Shown here one piece after another: positions 50,195 to 59,345 of a stretch of 64,000 nucleotides of DNA (the stretch's first letter is position 1; every line of letters begins with the position of its first letter). Under the pieces are notes generated by a model. That model made no database searches and had not been told where the DNA came from. It saw nothing but the letters and a program-made list of their open reading frames with translations. The DNA comes from Acidobacteriota bacterium (GTDB taxonomy: Bacteria > Acidobacteriota > Blastocatellia > Pyrinomonadales > Pyrinomonadaceae): positions 23,738 to 87,737 of the forward strand of contig QHXR01000001.1 of assembly GCA_003223025.1 (NCBI GenBank), in the 5' to 3' direction. Made by a program: the position numbers and the translations under genes.

Positions 50195-52141
50195 CTACTT
50201 CATATATTTATCCAAAAAATCGGCGACGAGAGGATAGAGCTCGAGTCGGTTTTTTAATTTTGAAATGCCGTGACCTTCGTCGTCGTAGAGTTTGTATTCA
50301 ACGGTCGCGCCTCGATCTTTCAACGCCTTCACAACTTGCTCGGCTTCGGTGTAGGGAACACGCGGATCGTTCTTGCCCTGGATAACGAACAGCGGAGCTT
50401 TCACTCGATCGATCTTTTTGATCGGCGAGATCGCGCGAAGGAAATCGATGTCGCGATCGAGCATTCCGTACTCGACTTCGCGCTTTCGTCGACGATAACC
50501 CGACGTGTTCTTTAGAAAAGATTCCCAGTTCACTATGCCGACCGTGTCGACCGCCGCTGCCCACAATTCGGGATAAAGCGTGATCGCTGCAAGCGTCATG
50601 TATCCGCCGTAGCTTCCGCCCATGACGGCGATCCGTTTCGGATCGGCACCGCCGGATTTTTTCAACCAATCGACGCCGAATGCTAGATCCTTCACAGAAT
50701 CTTCGCGATTTTTCACGTCATCGAGATGCGTGTAGATTTTTCCGTAGCCGGTCGAGCCGCGCACATTCGGGGCGAGAACGGCATAACCGCGCGAGAGATA
50801 ATATTGATACAGCGGATTGAATCCTGGACGTTCCTGACCTTCGGGGCCGCCGTGAACGCTAACGATGACGGGCAAGCCGTCAGGATTTTTGTAAGCCTGT
50901 TTCAGAGACTCCTTCACTGTCTGCGGATTGATTCCCTTTGGCTTGTAATACCACGCACTGACGTAGAGTCCGTCGAAGCTTTTGAACTTGACCAACTCAG
51001 GCGCGACGAACGATTCTTGAGGAATTTCGGCTCGATCGCTTTTCGTCACTTGCTGCAGCGAGCTGCTTTTCAAATCGTAGATCCAAATATCACCGTTGTA
51101 CTTTGACGAGCTAAATGAGAAGGCGAGCTTGGTTTGATCATTCGACAGCGTCAATCCGCCAACGATACCGCGGTCGGGCAGGTCGATGCCTTGAAAATAT
51201 TTTGAGATCGTGCTGATCAACGGTTTGCCGCCGGTCTCAACTCCCCCAAGCCAGATCTCTGAGAAGCCTTCACGGTTTCTGGTGTATGCGATCACGCTTC
51301 CGTAGGGTCGCATTTCGACTGCCGATACATCCCACACGTCTCCACCGAAGATGGTCGTCTCGCGATTCGCCGCACTCCAATCATCGCCCGCCGCGTTTTT
51401 CTTCCGCATCTGCGCGAGGCCTTGGAAATTTCTTTTGTCATTGGTAGTGAAGAGCAGACCGTCGGCAAGAAAATGTACGTCACCAAATTCAGAAGCATCG
51501 GTATGCGGGGTGAGATGTACTTCTTTCTTCGTTGCGACATCGATTATGTAAAGATCGTTGTCGAGACTCTTCTCGATCCCGTCGCGCGACACGACAATTT
51601 TCTTTCCACTATCACTGACAGCGGCGACATCGACGTTGCCGTCGTATTGGTAAAGTAGAGTCTCGTTTCCGTTCGAGACATCCATCGAATAAACATCGAA
51701 GAACGTCCGATTCCGTTTGTTCGATGTGTAATAGATCGTCTTTCCATCGAATGATATTTCAGCGAAGTTGTGGCGTACTTTCGGATCATTAGTTAATTCA
51801 CGAACGCCGGTGCCGTCGGTCTTCATCCAGAAGAGCTGCGTGTTCTCATCACCGCCGTGTGCTTTGCCAAAGATGATCCCGCTGTCATCGGGCAGCCATC
51901 GGACGAAGCCGATGTTGTCATCGTAGTTCGTGATCTGTTTCGGCTGGCCGTTCGGAAGATCGACGATCCAGATCTGCGATGTGCCGGAGACATTCGTCAG
52001 ATATGCGATGCGTTTTCCGTCGGCAGAAAACGTCGGCGAACCTGCGGATTTGATGTTCAGATATTGTTGGATCGTGTACGGTTGCGCCGAGACGATAACA
52101 AAAGAAAGACACAGAACGACGAGCGCGTGGACGATTTTCAT
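50195..52141 (-). CDS. Secreted S9-family prolyl oligopeptidase-like peptidase
   Basis: 648 residues from MKIVHALVVLCLSFVIVSAQ (signal peptide; GGAG 8 bases before the ATG). The first 370 residues are a beta-propeller of TolB/WD-like blades (SPTFSADGKRIAYLTNVSG, RWLPDDSGIIFGKAHGG, EISFDGKTIYYTSNKRNR, LSNDQTKLAFSFSSSKYNGDIW). The C-terminal 270 are an alpha/beta hydrolase: nucleophile GGSYGGYMT, acid NDPRVPY, His DDEGHGIS. Such enzymes cut peptides, often as dipeptidyl peptidase-like exopeptidases. Probably periplasmic. Repeat V2 lies just beyond the stop. Confidence 0.93.
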   Translation of the reverse strand: MKIVHALVVLCLSFVIVSAQPYTIQQYLNIKSAGSPTFSADGKRIAYLTNVSGTSQIWIVDLPNGQPKQITNYDDNIGFVRWLPDDSGIIFGKAHGGDENTQLFWMKTDGTGVRELTNDPKVRHNFAEISFDGKTIYYTSNKRNRTFFDVYSMDVSNGNETLLYQYDGNVDVAAVSDSGKKIVVSRDGIEKSLDNDLYIIDVATKKEVHLTPHTDASEFGDVHFLADGLLFTTNDKRNFQGLAQMRKKNAAGDDWSAANRETTIFGGDVWDVSAVEMRPYGSVIAYTRNREGFSEIWLGGVETGGKPLISTISKYFQGIDLPDRGIVGGLTLSNDQTKLAFSFSSSKYNGDIWIYDLKSSSLQQVTKSDRAEIPQESFVAPELVKFKSFDGLYVSAWYYKPKGINPQTVKESLKQAYKNPDGLPVIVSVHGGPEGQERPGFNPLYQYYLSRGYAVLAPNVRGSTGYGKIYTHLDDVKNREDSVKDLAFGVDWLKKSGGADPKRIAVMGGSYGGYMTLAAITLYPELWAAAVDTVGIVNWESFLKNTSGYRRRKREVEYGMLDRDIDFLRAISPIKKIDRVKAPLFVIQGKNDPRVPYTEAEQVVKALKDRGATVEYKLYDDEGHGISKLKNRLELYPLVADFLDKYMK

Positions 52142-52163
52142 CTTGGAACTCCGGAAAACAAAA

Positions 52164-52194
52164 ATTGGATAATGACTCGACGTCATTATCCAAT
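52164..52194 (-). terminator. Intrinsic terminator between the PNPOx-like and S9 genes
   Basis: A perfect 13-base stem ATTGGATAATGAC / GTCATTATCCAAT with a 5-base loop. On the minus strand it is followed by TTTTTGTTTT (As at 52154-52164). It ends the upstream gene just before the S9 start. Confidence 0.9.
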
Positions 52195-52217
52195 ACTCGA
52201 TTCCGTTTCCGCCAGTT

Positions 52218-52703
52218 TTATAACGTGATCTTTTTATTCTCGCCGTAGTCGGCTTCTTGACCGGTCGCGATCGCTTTTACCATTCCAAATAATTGAACGA
52301 TCTTGCTCGACGGTGCGTCCCAGTATTCCGCCTGCTCGACGGGAATCTTCAGAAGGCATAGATGGGGATCATCCAATCCTTCCGGAAACCATGCTTTGAG
52401 AACGGGGCTCCAAAGCTCCTCGATCTTCGCGCGATCCTTCACGACCTCGGCCCTGCCGGAGATGGACAGATAAACATTGTCGTCCGGGTTCGAGTAAGCG
52501 ACGTTCACTCGCTTATGCTTCTCAAGTTCGTCGACCTTGTGCGTGTTATCGCTAGTGAAAAACCACAGATCGCCGTCGAATTCGAATTCCTGAGTCGACA
52601 TCGGCCGGCTGCGAAGATGTTCGCCATCTATCGTCGTCAGCATGCAAAAGTCGATGCCGTGTGTAAGTTCGCGGATCTTTTCAATTGATTCTTGTCGATT
52701 CAT
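52218..52703 (-). CDS. Pyridoxamine 5'-phosphate oxidase-family (general stress protein 26-like) protein
   Basis: 161 residues from MNRQESIEKIRELTHGIDFCMLTTIDGEHLRSRPMSTQEFEFDGDLWFFTSDNTHKVDELEKHKRVNVAYSNPDDNVYLSISGRAEVV. The FMN-binding split barrel is evident (RSRPMS, WFFTSDNTHKVDEL, Y..P...YLSISGRA). This branch (GS26/YdaG-like) usually lacks PNPOx activity and is stress-induced; it binds FMN or F420. AAGGGG lies 5 bases before the ATG. Confidence 0.88.
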   Translation of the reverse strand: MNRQESIEKIRELTHGIDFCMLTTIDGEHLRSRPMSTQEFEFDGDLWFFTSDNTHKVDELEKHKRVNVAYSNPDDNVYLSISGRAEVVKDRAKIEELWSPVLKAWFPEGLDDPHLCLLKIPVEQAEYWDAPSSKIVQLFGMVKAIATGQEADYGENKKITL

Positions 52704-52775
52704 ATGTACCCCTTGTGTTTTGTTTCTGAACACATGAGGTAACAAAAGCAAGTCGCATTCCTAGGCGCCCGTCTG

Positions 52776-52980
52776 AGCTCGCGAATGCGAGCGGCGGCAT
52801 AAGCCCCGGGTGCAAACCCGGGGAGGTTTGTGAAAGAAACGAATCTCGCGAAGCGACCGACGGCGTAATTAAGCTGATCCGTCGCTCGCTACGCGAGCTT
52901 GCGCTCAATGTTGTTATTCTCCCCGGGTTCCGCAACGCTCCACCCGGGGCTTTATCCCGCCGCTCGCTTCGCGAGCTTAC
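52776..52980. repeat. GAGCTCGCG / CCCCGGG nested inverted repeats
   Basis: Outer units GCTCGCGAATGCGAGCGGCG.. and ..CGCCGCTCGCTTCGCGAGC frame a CCCCGGGTGCAAACCCGGGG hairpin and its inverse CCCCGGGTTCCGC...CACCCGGGG. Same building blocks as 46986-47235. No gene in the gap 52704-52994. Confidence 0.85.
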
Positions 52981-52994
52981 GAAAACCTGAAAGA

Positions 52995-53435
52995 TTATGA
53001 CGTGTGATCGTGAACGATCTTCCATCCGTCGCTGAACTTCTTAAAGATCAACGTAAATTTTCCGTGCGGGTTGTCATTCGATCGGATAAGAGACCAGCTC
53101 CCGAGGACGACCGCCGATGTTTTTGAAAGCACATCGATCTCAAGATCGCTGAACTTCAAGAAGCCCATCTTCTCGATCGAGTTGTAATTCTTCTTATATC
53201 GGTCGAGTGTCGGTTGCCATCCTCGAGTAACGCCGTCACCACCAACAAAAACAAGATCCGTCGATTTCCAATAACCGCGCATGAACTCGACGACATCGCC
53301 GCGATTCCATGCGGCTGCCTGCGCGTCCATAACCGCGACTATGTCAGTTTTTGCTTTCGAGACCTCGCTCGCCGACTGCGCATGTGTCGCGGCGACCGAG
53401 AACAGAATCAACAAGAGAACGATTGCGTTTTTCAT
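52995..53435 (-). CDS. Secreted DUF4440 / NTF2-like protein
   Basis: 146 residues. Signal peptide MKNAIVLLLILFSVAATHAQS. NTF2-like (SnoaL/DUF4440) domain: KTDIVAVMDAQAAAWNRGDVVEFMRGYWKSTDLVFVGGDGVTRGWQPTLDRYKKNYNSIEKMGFLKFSDLEIDVLSKTSAVVLGSWSLIRSNDNPHGKFTLIFKKFSDGWKIVHDHTS. The end ...GWKIVHDHTS is a family hallmark. Its role is unknown; many such secreted forms bind small molecules. Confidence 0.85.
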   Translation of the reverse strand: MKNAIVLLLILFSVAATHAQSASEVSKAKTDIVAVMDAQAAAWNRGDVVEFMRGYWKSTDLVFVGGDGVTRGWQPTLDRYKKNYNSIEKMGFLKFSDLEIDVLSKTSAVVLGSWSLIRSNDNPHGKFTLIFKKFSDGWKIVHDHTS

Positions 53436-53515
53436 CCTGCGAATTATAGCAGGTGACCGGCGATGAAAGCGCGGCCGGGATCGATAGTTCCGGCCGCGCA
53501 CCACCGCCGTGTATT

Positions 53516-54178
53516 TCAGCGCGAATCGTCAGCTCCTTTGGGTTGACTATCGGAGCTTTTCTGCCGATCCGTAAGCTCGATTCCCATTTTCTCAAGAGTA
53601 ATCTGATTCAAGGTTCCGGTGACTTTGATGCCGTGGGATTCCTGGTATTTTCTCAGGCTCTCGCGTGTCGGATCGTCGAGCTTCCCGGTCTCTTCGCCGG
53701 AATACATGCCGCCGCTTTTAAGACGTTTCTGAGCCTCGACGATCTGATCCTTCGTCGCACGAAAGACGGCCCGTCGCGGCTTGCCATCGCCCGCAGCCTT
53801 CGCACTTGCGTAGGAACTCGGCGAAGCGGGAATCGCTTTTTGCGGGTCGGTCAGGGCGATTCCCATTTTTTCAAGAGTCGCCCGGTTCAGAGTTCCTGTC
53901 GCCTTAAGTCCATTATCTTTCTGATACGACTTGAGAGCGTCACGAGTCGCGGGATCGAGCTTGCCCGTCGCCTCGCCGCTGTACGAGCCTTTTTTCTTCA
54001 GCATGTTTTGGGCGGTAGTTACCTGATCTTTGTTTGCTCGAAAGATCGGGCCCCGCTTGGATGGAGTCTTGGCATCGTTATCGGATACGTTGCGACTTGT
54101 CATGGAAGCCTGGCCGTGGACCGACAACGCACCCAGCGACAATAGAGAAACTAATACAATATTGTGGAGAGATTTCAT
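53516..54178 (-). CDS. Secreted protein with two peptidoglycan-binding-like repeats
   Basis: 220 residues. Signal peptide MKSLHNIVLVSLLSLGALSVHGQ. Two near-duplicate domains: KRGPIFRANKDQVTTAQNMLKKKGSYSGEATGKLDPATRDALKSYQKDNGLKATGTLNRATLEKMGIAL and RRAVFRATKDQIVEAQKRLKSGGMYSGEETGKLDDPTRESLRKYQESHGIKVTGTLNQITLEKMGIEL. Each is a PG_binding_1 fold (L...G...G..TG.LD..TR.AL..YQ...GL..TGTL...TL..MGI). No catalytic domain. Likely anchored to, or sensing, the cell wall. A recent tandem duplication is plausible. Confidence 0.88.
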   Translation of the reverse strand: MKSLHNIVLVSLLSLGALSVHGQASMTSRNVSDNDAKTPSKRGPIFRANKDQVTTAQNMLKKKGSYSGEATGKLDPATRDALKSYQKDNGLKATGTLNRATLEKMGIALTDPQKAIPASPSSYASAKAAGDGKPRRAVFRATKDQIVEAQKRLKSGGMYSGEETGKLDDPTRESLRKYQESHGIKVTGTLNQITLEKMGIELTDRQKSSDSQPKGADDSR

Positions 54179-54668
54179 GATTGTTTCCTCTTTCTTTTTT
54201 GATTTTGAGAACGAACGAGCAAAGCAGCGGAGAACGTGGGAAACGCGTGCTCATTCCAAAAAGGAAGTTTGCTTTGTCTGATCGATCGAAGTATCCGATG
54301 TTTGTCGAAACCGCGTCTACGTTATTTCGTTAAATAATCTAAACAGTTCTAAAAATATGTCCGCGGAAAGCGCATCGAGGAGAAGATCCGAAGAGGTAAT
54401 GGCCTGCGGCGCATTCGATAATCTTCCCGAAGTCGGGAGCCGATCGATCTCGACGTGCATTTCTACATGCCCGTGAACCGCCGCATGGTTTTTTTGATGT
54501 AGAGGTCGAACGAGCCGGATTCCGGAAGAAGATATTAACGAGGATGGGCCGGGCTGAATGAAGAGACCAAAGGGTTCGGCGACAGAACGACCGGGGAAGA
54601 AACACTCGCGATAAACGAGAGCCCAAGCTCGTTTTACTGCTCGACCGCGGTAACGGATCATGATCAGA
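54179..54668. other. Intergenic region, possible small minus-strand ORF
   Basis: A 114-residue ORF (54317-54661, minus) starts 7 bases after the TPR protein stop, but its composition (LIQPGPSSLISSSGIRLVRP...) looks like chance translation, with no motif or ribosome site. I do not call it as a gene. The rest holds no hairpin or promoter that I can recognise. Confidence 0.35.
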
Positions 54669-56567
54669 TCAGCGAGACCTTAGTTGATCGGCGGAGACGA
54701 CCTTATCGCGGAATAAGATGAGGTAAAGTTGCTCCGCAAGCCTGGCGTCCGACTCTTTCAATATTCTGTACTGGCTGAGAGCACCTTCCTTATTTCCTTT
54801 CGAAAGATACGCGATCGCCAGATTAAATCGGAGCCCGTGCTGATCCGGATCAACCTCGACTGCTTTCTTAAATGCCGAAACCGCATCGGCAAATCGCTTA
54901 TCGTCGAAATACGCGACGCCGAGAGCGTTCAGAGTTTGGCTAGTCAGGGGGACGGTCGCAGCGACCTTCTCGAGCACAGCGATCGCGTTCCGTGTTTCTC
55001 CGGACCGGAGCAGTGCGACACCGTATGAAGTCTGCGAAACCGTATCAAGCGGGCCGAGCTTTCTCAGGTTCTCATAACAGTGCAGAGCCTCGCTGTACTT
55101 TTGCACCTGAAGCTGTACGCTGCAGAGCTGCATTACCGCCGACGGTTCGCCCGGGGCGAGCTTCATCGCGGCCTCTGCGGACTTGAGCGCGTCATCCAGT
55201 TTATTCAGCCGTTCATAAACAATACTAAGGTTCCGATGCAGTTTGTACGCGTCCGGTTTCGCGTCGATGGCACGACGAAGTTGTTCGGATGCTTCCTCGA
55301 ATCTCGATTCGCGAATCAACTGGATCGCCGAGTTATTCAGAGCGACAGCGTTTGAGGAAGCGGAGATCACTGTCGAGGAGGTTTCTGATGTGGACTTCGA
55401 TTCAGTCGCGGGAACCGTCGACGGTGAAGCGTCCAATGCGTTCGCAGTCACCGGTTTTGTCTCAAGGGGCGAGTTCGTCAGCGGCGGTGCTGCTGCGGCG
55501 GCTTCTCTCGATGAAGTCGGTACTACCGGATTTTCCTTCGCGGTTCCAACTGCCGCCGGAGCGTTCGGTATCGGCGGAGCGGCAAGGGCTTCGGTTGCGG
55601 GACTAGTGCCGGCGGTTGATTTGGCTACGGGCGGCGGAGCAATGACTTCGGTAGTCGGTTTCGGATCGGAATTAGGCGAGGTTTCGACATCGATCTTCGC
55701 GACGGAATCTGAGGTCGTGGGTGAGATATGTTCGTCAGTCAACTTGGTTGGAGTGTTCGGCAGAGAAACATTTTCTGTTGCGGGTTTCGTTTCGTCCGGC
55801 GGATTGGATTTTGGAGCTACGACGGTTTTAAGGTCTGACCCAGTCGCAACTGCCGAGCCCACATCACGGCCTGTTTGTGAAGGCGCGGTAACATCGACGG
55901 TCACTGGTGTGTCGGTCTTGGATCCTAAACCGGCGGGTGGGATCACTTTCGCGATCTCGTCTTTTACGATCGCCTCAGGCAATGCCGTCTCGGAAGGTTT
56001 CGAATCTGCCGTTCCGGAATCCGCGGGTTTCTCTGGAGTCGTGACCGGTTGCGATTCTGGTGGAGTTGCGGCTGCGATTGTCCCGGACTTGGACGTGAAA
56101 TCCGCCGGGCGTGTATCTATCGATGGCTTTATTACATTCGACGTCTGAGATTTCGGGCGGGATGAATTTAGTGGCGAAGATTGTTTTGGTACGCGGCCCG
56201 GACGCTGCTCGGTTTTCGCGAGTTCCGAGACGACAGGTTTCTTACTTCCATATCGGATCGTTATCGACTCGCCGATACCGTCGTTACGCTTTTCGATATT
56301 AGACGCCTTGCGGTCAGCGACTTCGGCTCCGTCGCGCGAATAGTAGATCACGACGGCCGGTAATGCGAATGAGGCAGGTCTATCGAGCGAGGCAATTGCG
56401 GTGGGAGGGGCGTGGCGCTGTGTTGTCGACCGACTCCGGGTTCGAGTCGAGTTCCGGGCGGCGGTGGCCCCTGATTGAGGATCCTGAGCGAGAGTTGTCG
56501 CGGAGTAGGCGAGCGAGAAAAAGAGAAGTGAATAGCCAGCGATACTGGGGGTAAATTGCCTTGCCAT
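54669..56567 (-). CDS. Secreted TPR protein with long Pro/Thr/Ser/Ala-rich linker
   Basis: 632 residues; AAGGAGG lies 4 bases before the ATG. Signal peptide MARQFTPSIAGYSLLFFSLAYSATTLAQ. Residues about 30-400 are low complexity and extended, with many PT, TP, SP and APP runs. The last 220 residues are about six TPR units: VALNNSAIQLIRESRFEEASEQLRRAIDAKPD, YKLHRNLSIVYERLNKLDDALKSAEAAMKLAPGE, AVMQLCSVQLQVQKYSEALHCYENLRKLGP, LNALGVAYFDDKRFADAVSAFKKAVEVDPD and others. It may be an envelope-attached scaffold; the linker could span the periplasm or wall. Family beyond TPR not recognised. Confidence 0.75.
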   Translation of the reverse strand: MARQFTPSIAGYSLLFFSLAYSATTLAQDPQSGATAARNSTRTRSRSTTQRHAPPTAIASLDRPASFALPAVVIYYSRDGAEVADRKASNIEKRNDGIGESITIRYGSKKPVVSELAKTEQRPGRVPKQSSPLNSSRPKSQTSNVIKPSIDTRPADFTSKSGTIAAATPPESQPVTTPEKPADSGTADSKPSETALPEAIVKDEIAKVIPPAGLGSKTDTPVTVDVTAPSQTGRDVGSAVATGSDLKTVVAPKSNPPDETKPATENVSLPNTPTKLTDEHISPTTSDSVAKIDVETSPNSDPKPTTEVIAPPPVAKSTAGTSPATEALAAPPIPNAPAAVGTAKENPVVPTSSREAAAAAPPLTNSPLETKPVTANALDASPSTVPATESKSTSETSSTVISASSNAVALNNSAIQLIRESRFEEASEQLRRAIDAKPDAYKLHRNLSIVYERLNKLDDALKSAEAAMKLAPGEPSAVMQLCSVQLQVQKYSEALHCYENLRKLGPLDTVSQTSYGVALLRSGETRNAIAVLEKVAATVPLTSQTLNALGVAYFDDKRFADAVSAFKKAVEVDPDQHGLRFNLAIAYLSKGNKEGALSQYRILKESDARLAEQLYLILFRDKVVSADQLRSR

Positions 56568-56742
56568 GTGGCCTCCTTAAAGGCCTAGATCTCATTGGCT
56601 TGTCCGGAGTTTTTGCGGGCAGGCTCGTGAGATTTCGAACCTTTTCATGCTCGATCATAGTCCTTCCCGACGCTGGCGTAAGCTAGTAAAACTGACAGCA
56701 TGGCTTTTTTCCGGGAATTACCTTAAATTTCATCGTTTCAGT

Positions 56743-56771
56743 TGCTGAATGAATGCTCATTCAGTTATACT
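56743..56771 (+). promoter_or_regulatory. Promoter of the fadN-like gene (candidate)
   Basis: TTGCTG (56743-56748), 17 bases, TATACT (56766-56771). The -10 is close to consensus. The operator fills the spacer. Confidence 0.65.
56745..56764. promoter_or_regulatory. FadR(TetR/YsiA)-type operator over the fadN promoter
   Basis: CTGAATGAATGCTCATTCAG has perfect 8-base arms and a 4-base spacer. The Bacillus FadR (YsiA) operator consensus is TGAATGAMTANTCATTCA; this site differs only in the central spacer. It lies exactly between the -35 and -10 elements of the promoter of a beta-oxidation gene. Repressors of this class are released by long-chain acyl-CoA. No regulator gene is in the window. Confidence 0.8.
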
Positions 56772-56814
56772 TTCGTCGAAAATTCAAGCTTTTAGTTGAG
56801 AGCTTTTCGATCAT

Positions 56815-59220
56815 ATGAACATAAACAAGGCCGCCGTTCTCGGGGCGGGAACAATGGGAGCGGGCATCGCCGCTCACCTCGCAAACGCTGGAATACCTAC
56901 GCTTCTGCTCGATATCGCTCCGCGCGAACTGACACCGGATGAAGAGGCAAAGGGACTGACGCTCGAGTCGCCGAAGGTCCGGAACCGAGTCGTCGCGTCC
57001 CTGTTCGAAGCGGCGAAGAAACTTCGCCCCGCACCGTTCATGCTCGGTGACAACGCGAAACTCATCTCGCTCGGAAATTTCTCCGACGATATGGCGAAGC
57101 TCAAGGATTGCGATTTGATCATCGAAGCCGTCGTCGAGAATCTCGAGATCAAACACAAAGTTTTCGCGGAGGTCGAAAAGAATCGCAAGCCGGGTGCGAT
57201 CATTGCCACCAATACGAGTGGTATTCCGATCAAGTCGATCGCCGAGCCGTTCTCCGACGATTTCAAATCACATTTCGTCGGTGTCCATTTCTTTAATCCG
57301 CCCCGCTACATGAAACTCGTCGAGCTTATTCCGACTGAGTGGACGGATGGCGAAATGGCGTGCAAAATGTCGGGCTTTCTGAATCAACGTCTCGGCAAAG
57401 GAGTCGTGCCGGCAAAGGACCGTCCGAACTTCATCGCGAACCGCGTCGGTACATTCGGAATGATGGCGACGGTGCACGAGATGATCGGGATGGGGTTCAC
57501 GCCGACTGAGATCGATCAGATCACGGGCAAGGCCATCGGCCACGCGTCGTCGGCAACTTTTCGCACGTCGGACCTCGTCGGTCTCGACGTACTCGTCCAC
57601 GTAAATAAGAATCTGTATCCGGCGATTCCCGATGATGAGGACCGCGACGCTTTTCAGATCCCGGATGTGATCGAGAAGATGCTCGAGAAGAAGTTTCTTG
57701 GTGACAAAACCAAAGGCGGATTCTATAAAAAGTCGACCGATGCAGACGGAAATCGCGTCATCCTCGAGCTCGATCTGAACACGTTCGAATATAAGCCGCA
57801 GCAGAAGACGAAATTTCCATCGCTCGACGCAGCGAAGGGAATCGACGATCTCCCGAAACGCGTCAAGACACTTGTCTGGGGCGATGATCGCGTCGGCGAA
57901 TTTTTATGGAAAACTTCGTCACGGATTTCCCGCTACGCGGCGAATCGAATTCCCGAGATCGCGGATACGATCGTCGAGGTCGACAACGCGCTCAAGTGGG
58001 GATTCGGTTGGGAGATCGGAGTCTTCGAGTCATGGGACGCGATCGGTGTTCGCGAATCCGTCGAGCGGATGAAGAAGGAAGGCCAGGCCGTTCCGGCGAA
58101 TGTCGAGAAGATGCTCGAGTCTGGTGCCGAGACGTTTTATAAGAACGAGAGCGGTCAGAAGTCTTTTTATGATTTAGTCGGCGGCGAATATAGGCCGATG
58201 CCGGAGCAGCCCGGCGTGATCGTTCTGAAATCCTTGAAAGAACGGACCGGTGTCATCAAATCGAATCCGGGTGCATCCCTCATCGATCTCGGTGACGGAG
58301 TCGCATGTCTCGAATTCCACTCGAAGATGAACTCGATCGGCGGCGACACGGTTCAGATGATGAACTTCGCGATCGACGAAGTTGAAAAGAATTTCAAAGG
58401 ACTCGTCGTCGGAAATCAGGGTGGGAATTTTTCTGCCGGTGCGAATTTGATGATGCTGCTTCTCGCCGCCCAGGAAGAAGAGTGGGACGACATCAACACG
58501 ATGGTCGCCGGCTTGCAAAGATCGATCATGCGTCTGCGATATTCGGCGAAGCCCGTTGTGACCGCGCCGTATGGTTTGACGCTCGGCGGCGGATGCGAGA
58601 TCTCGATGCACGGCGATCGAATTCGAGCGGCGGCTGAGACTTACATGGGCCAAGTTGAAGTCGGTGTCGGTTTGATCCCGGCCGGCTGCGGAACGAAGGA
58701 GATGACGATGCGTGCGATGGATGCCGCCGCAAAAGTTCCCGACGCGGATCCGCTCGCCTTCTTGAAGAAAACTTTTGAGCTTTTGGGAATGGGAAAAGTC
58801 GCGACGTCGGCGCAGGAAGCAAAGTCGTTCGGATTCCTTCGCGATGTCGATTCGATCTCGATGAACGGCGATCGTTTGATAGCCGATGCGAAACAGGAAG
58901 TTTTGAACCTCGACGCGTCGGGTTATGTTCAGCCGGTTCCACGAACCGACATTTTGGTACTCGGTGAATCTGCACAGGCCGCGATGAAACTCGCACTGCA
59001 TATGATGTCGCGCGGCGGATTCATCTCAGATCACGATCAGCTCATCGGCAAGAAGCTCGCGAACATCATGAGCGGCGGAAGCATGAATCATACGGCATAC
59101 GTCTCCGAGCAGTATCTGATCGATCTCGAACGAGAGGCGTTTCTAAGTTTATGCGGCGAGCGAAAAACGCAAGATCGGATCGCGGCGATGTTGAAAACGG
59201 GAAAGCCGCTGAGGAACTAA
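56815..59220 (+). CDS. fadN: 3-hydroxyacyl-CoA dehydrogenase / enoyl-CoA hydratase (FadN/FadB-like)
   Basis: 801 residues, with the dehydrogenase first as in Bacillus FadN. NAD site INKAAVLGAGTMGAGIAAHLANAGIPTLLLDIA; catalytic His in FVGVHFFNPPRYMKLVELIPT with Glu/Asn (ATNTSGIPI; RPNFIANRVG); a second HCDH C-terminal domain (NRIPEIADTIVEVDNALKWGFGWEIGVFESWDAIGV). The C-terminal 330 residues are a crotonase-like hydratase (GLVVGNQGGNFSAGANLMMLL, APYGLTLGGGCEISMHGDRIRAAAETYMGQVEVGVGLIPAGCGT). It performs the hydration and second oxidation of fatty acyl-CoA. Partners fadA- and fadE-like genes lie downstream on the same strand but not adjacent. Confidence 0.93.
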   Translation: MNINKAAVLGAGTMGAGIAAHLANAGIPTLLLDIAPRELTPDEEAKGLTLESPKVRNRVVASLFEAAKKLRPAPFMLGDNAKLISLGNFSDDMAKLKDCDLIIEAVVENLEIKHKVFAEVEKNRKPGAIIATNTSGIPIKSIAEPFSDDFKSHFVGVHFFNPPRYMKLVELIPTEWTDGEMACKMSGFLNQRLGKGVVPAKDRPNFIANRVGTFGMMATVHEMIGMGFTPTEIDQITGKAIGHASSATFRTSDLVGLDVLVHVNKNLYPAIPDDEDRDAFQIPDVIEKMLEKKFLGDKTKGGFYKKSTDADGNRVILELDLNTFEYKPQQKTKFPSLDAAKGIDDLPKRVKTLVWGDDRVGEFLWKTSSRISRYAANRIPEIADTIVEVDNALKWGFGWEIGVFESWDAIGVRESVERMKKEGQAVPANVEKMLESGAETFYKNESGQKSFYDLVGGEYRPMPEQPGVIVLKSLKERTGVIKSNPGASLIDLGDGVACLEFHSKMNSIGGDTVQMMNFAIDEVEKNFKGLVVGNQGGNFSAGANLMMLLLAAQEEEWDDINTMVAGLQRSIMRLRYSAKPVVTAPYGLTLGGGCEISMHGDRIRAAAETYMGQVEVGVGLIPAGCGTKEMTMRAMDAAAKVPDADPLAFLKKTFELLGMGKVATSAQEAKSFGFLRDVDSISMNGDRLIADAKQEVLNLDASGYVQPVPRTDILVLGESAQAAMKLALHMMSRGGFISDHDQLIGKKLANIMSGGSMNHTAYVSEQYLIDLEREAFLSLCGERKTQDRIAAMLKTGKPLRN

Positions 59221-59224
59221 TGTT

Positions 59225-59340
59225 CAGAGTGCGCGATTTATCGCGTAGTTTTCTTCGCGACTAACTGCGTCGTCTACATGAGAGTCTTCAAAGTCCGCGT
59301 GAATCGCGAAGAAAACTACACGATAAATCGCGCACTCTAA
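59225..59340. repeat. Long inverted repeat after fadN
   Basis: The arms CAGAGTGCGCGATTTATCGC.. (59225-59260) and ..GCGATAAATCGCGCACTCT (about 59304-59339) pair over about 35 bases with one mismatch; loop of about 43 bases. It fills the gap before the DinB gene. Confidence 0.88.
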
Positions 59341-59345
59341 ACGGT

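Noticed and set aside
54317-54661. 114-residue minus-strand ORF 7 bases after the TPR gene
   Set aside because: Random-looking composition, no motif, no ribosome site; kept only as a note.
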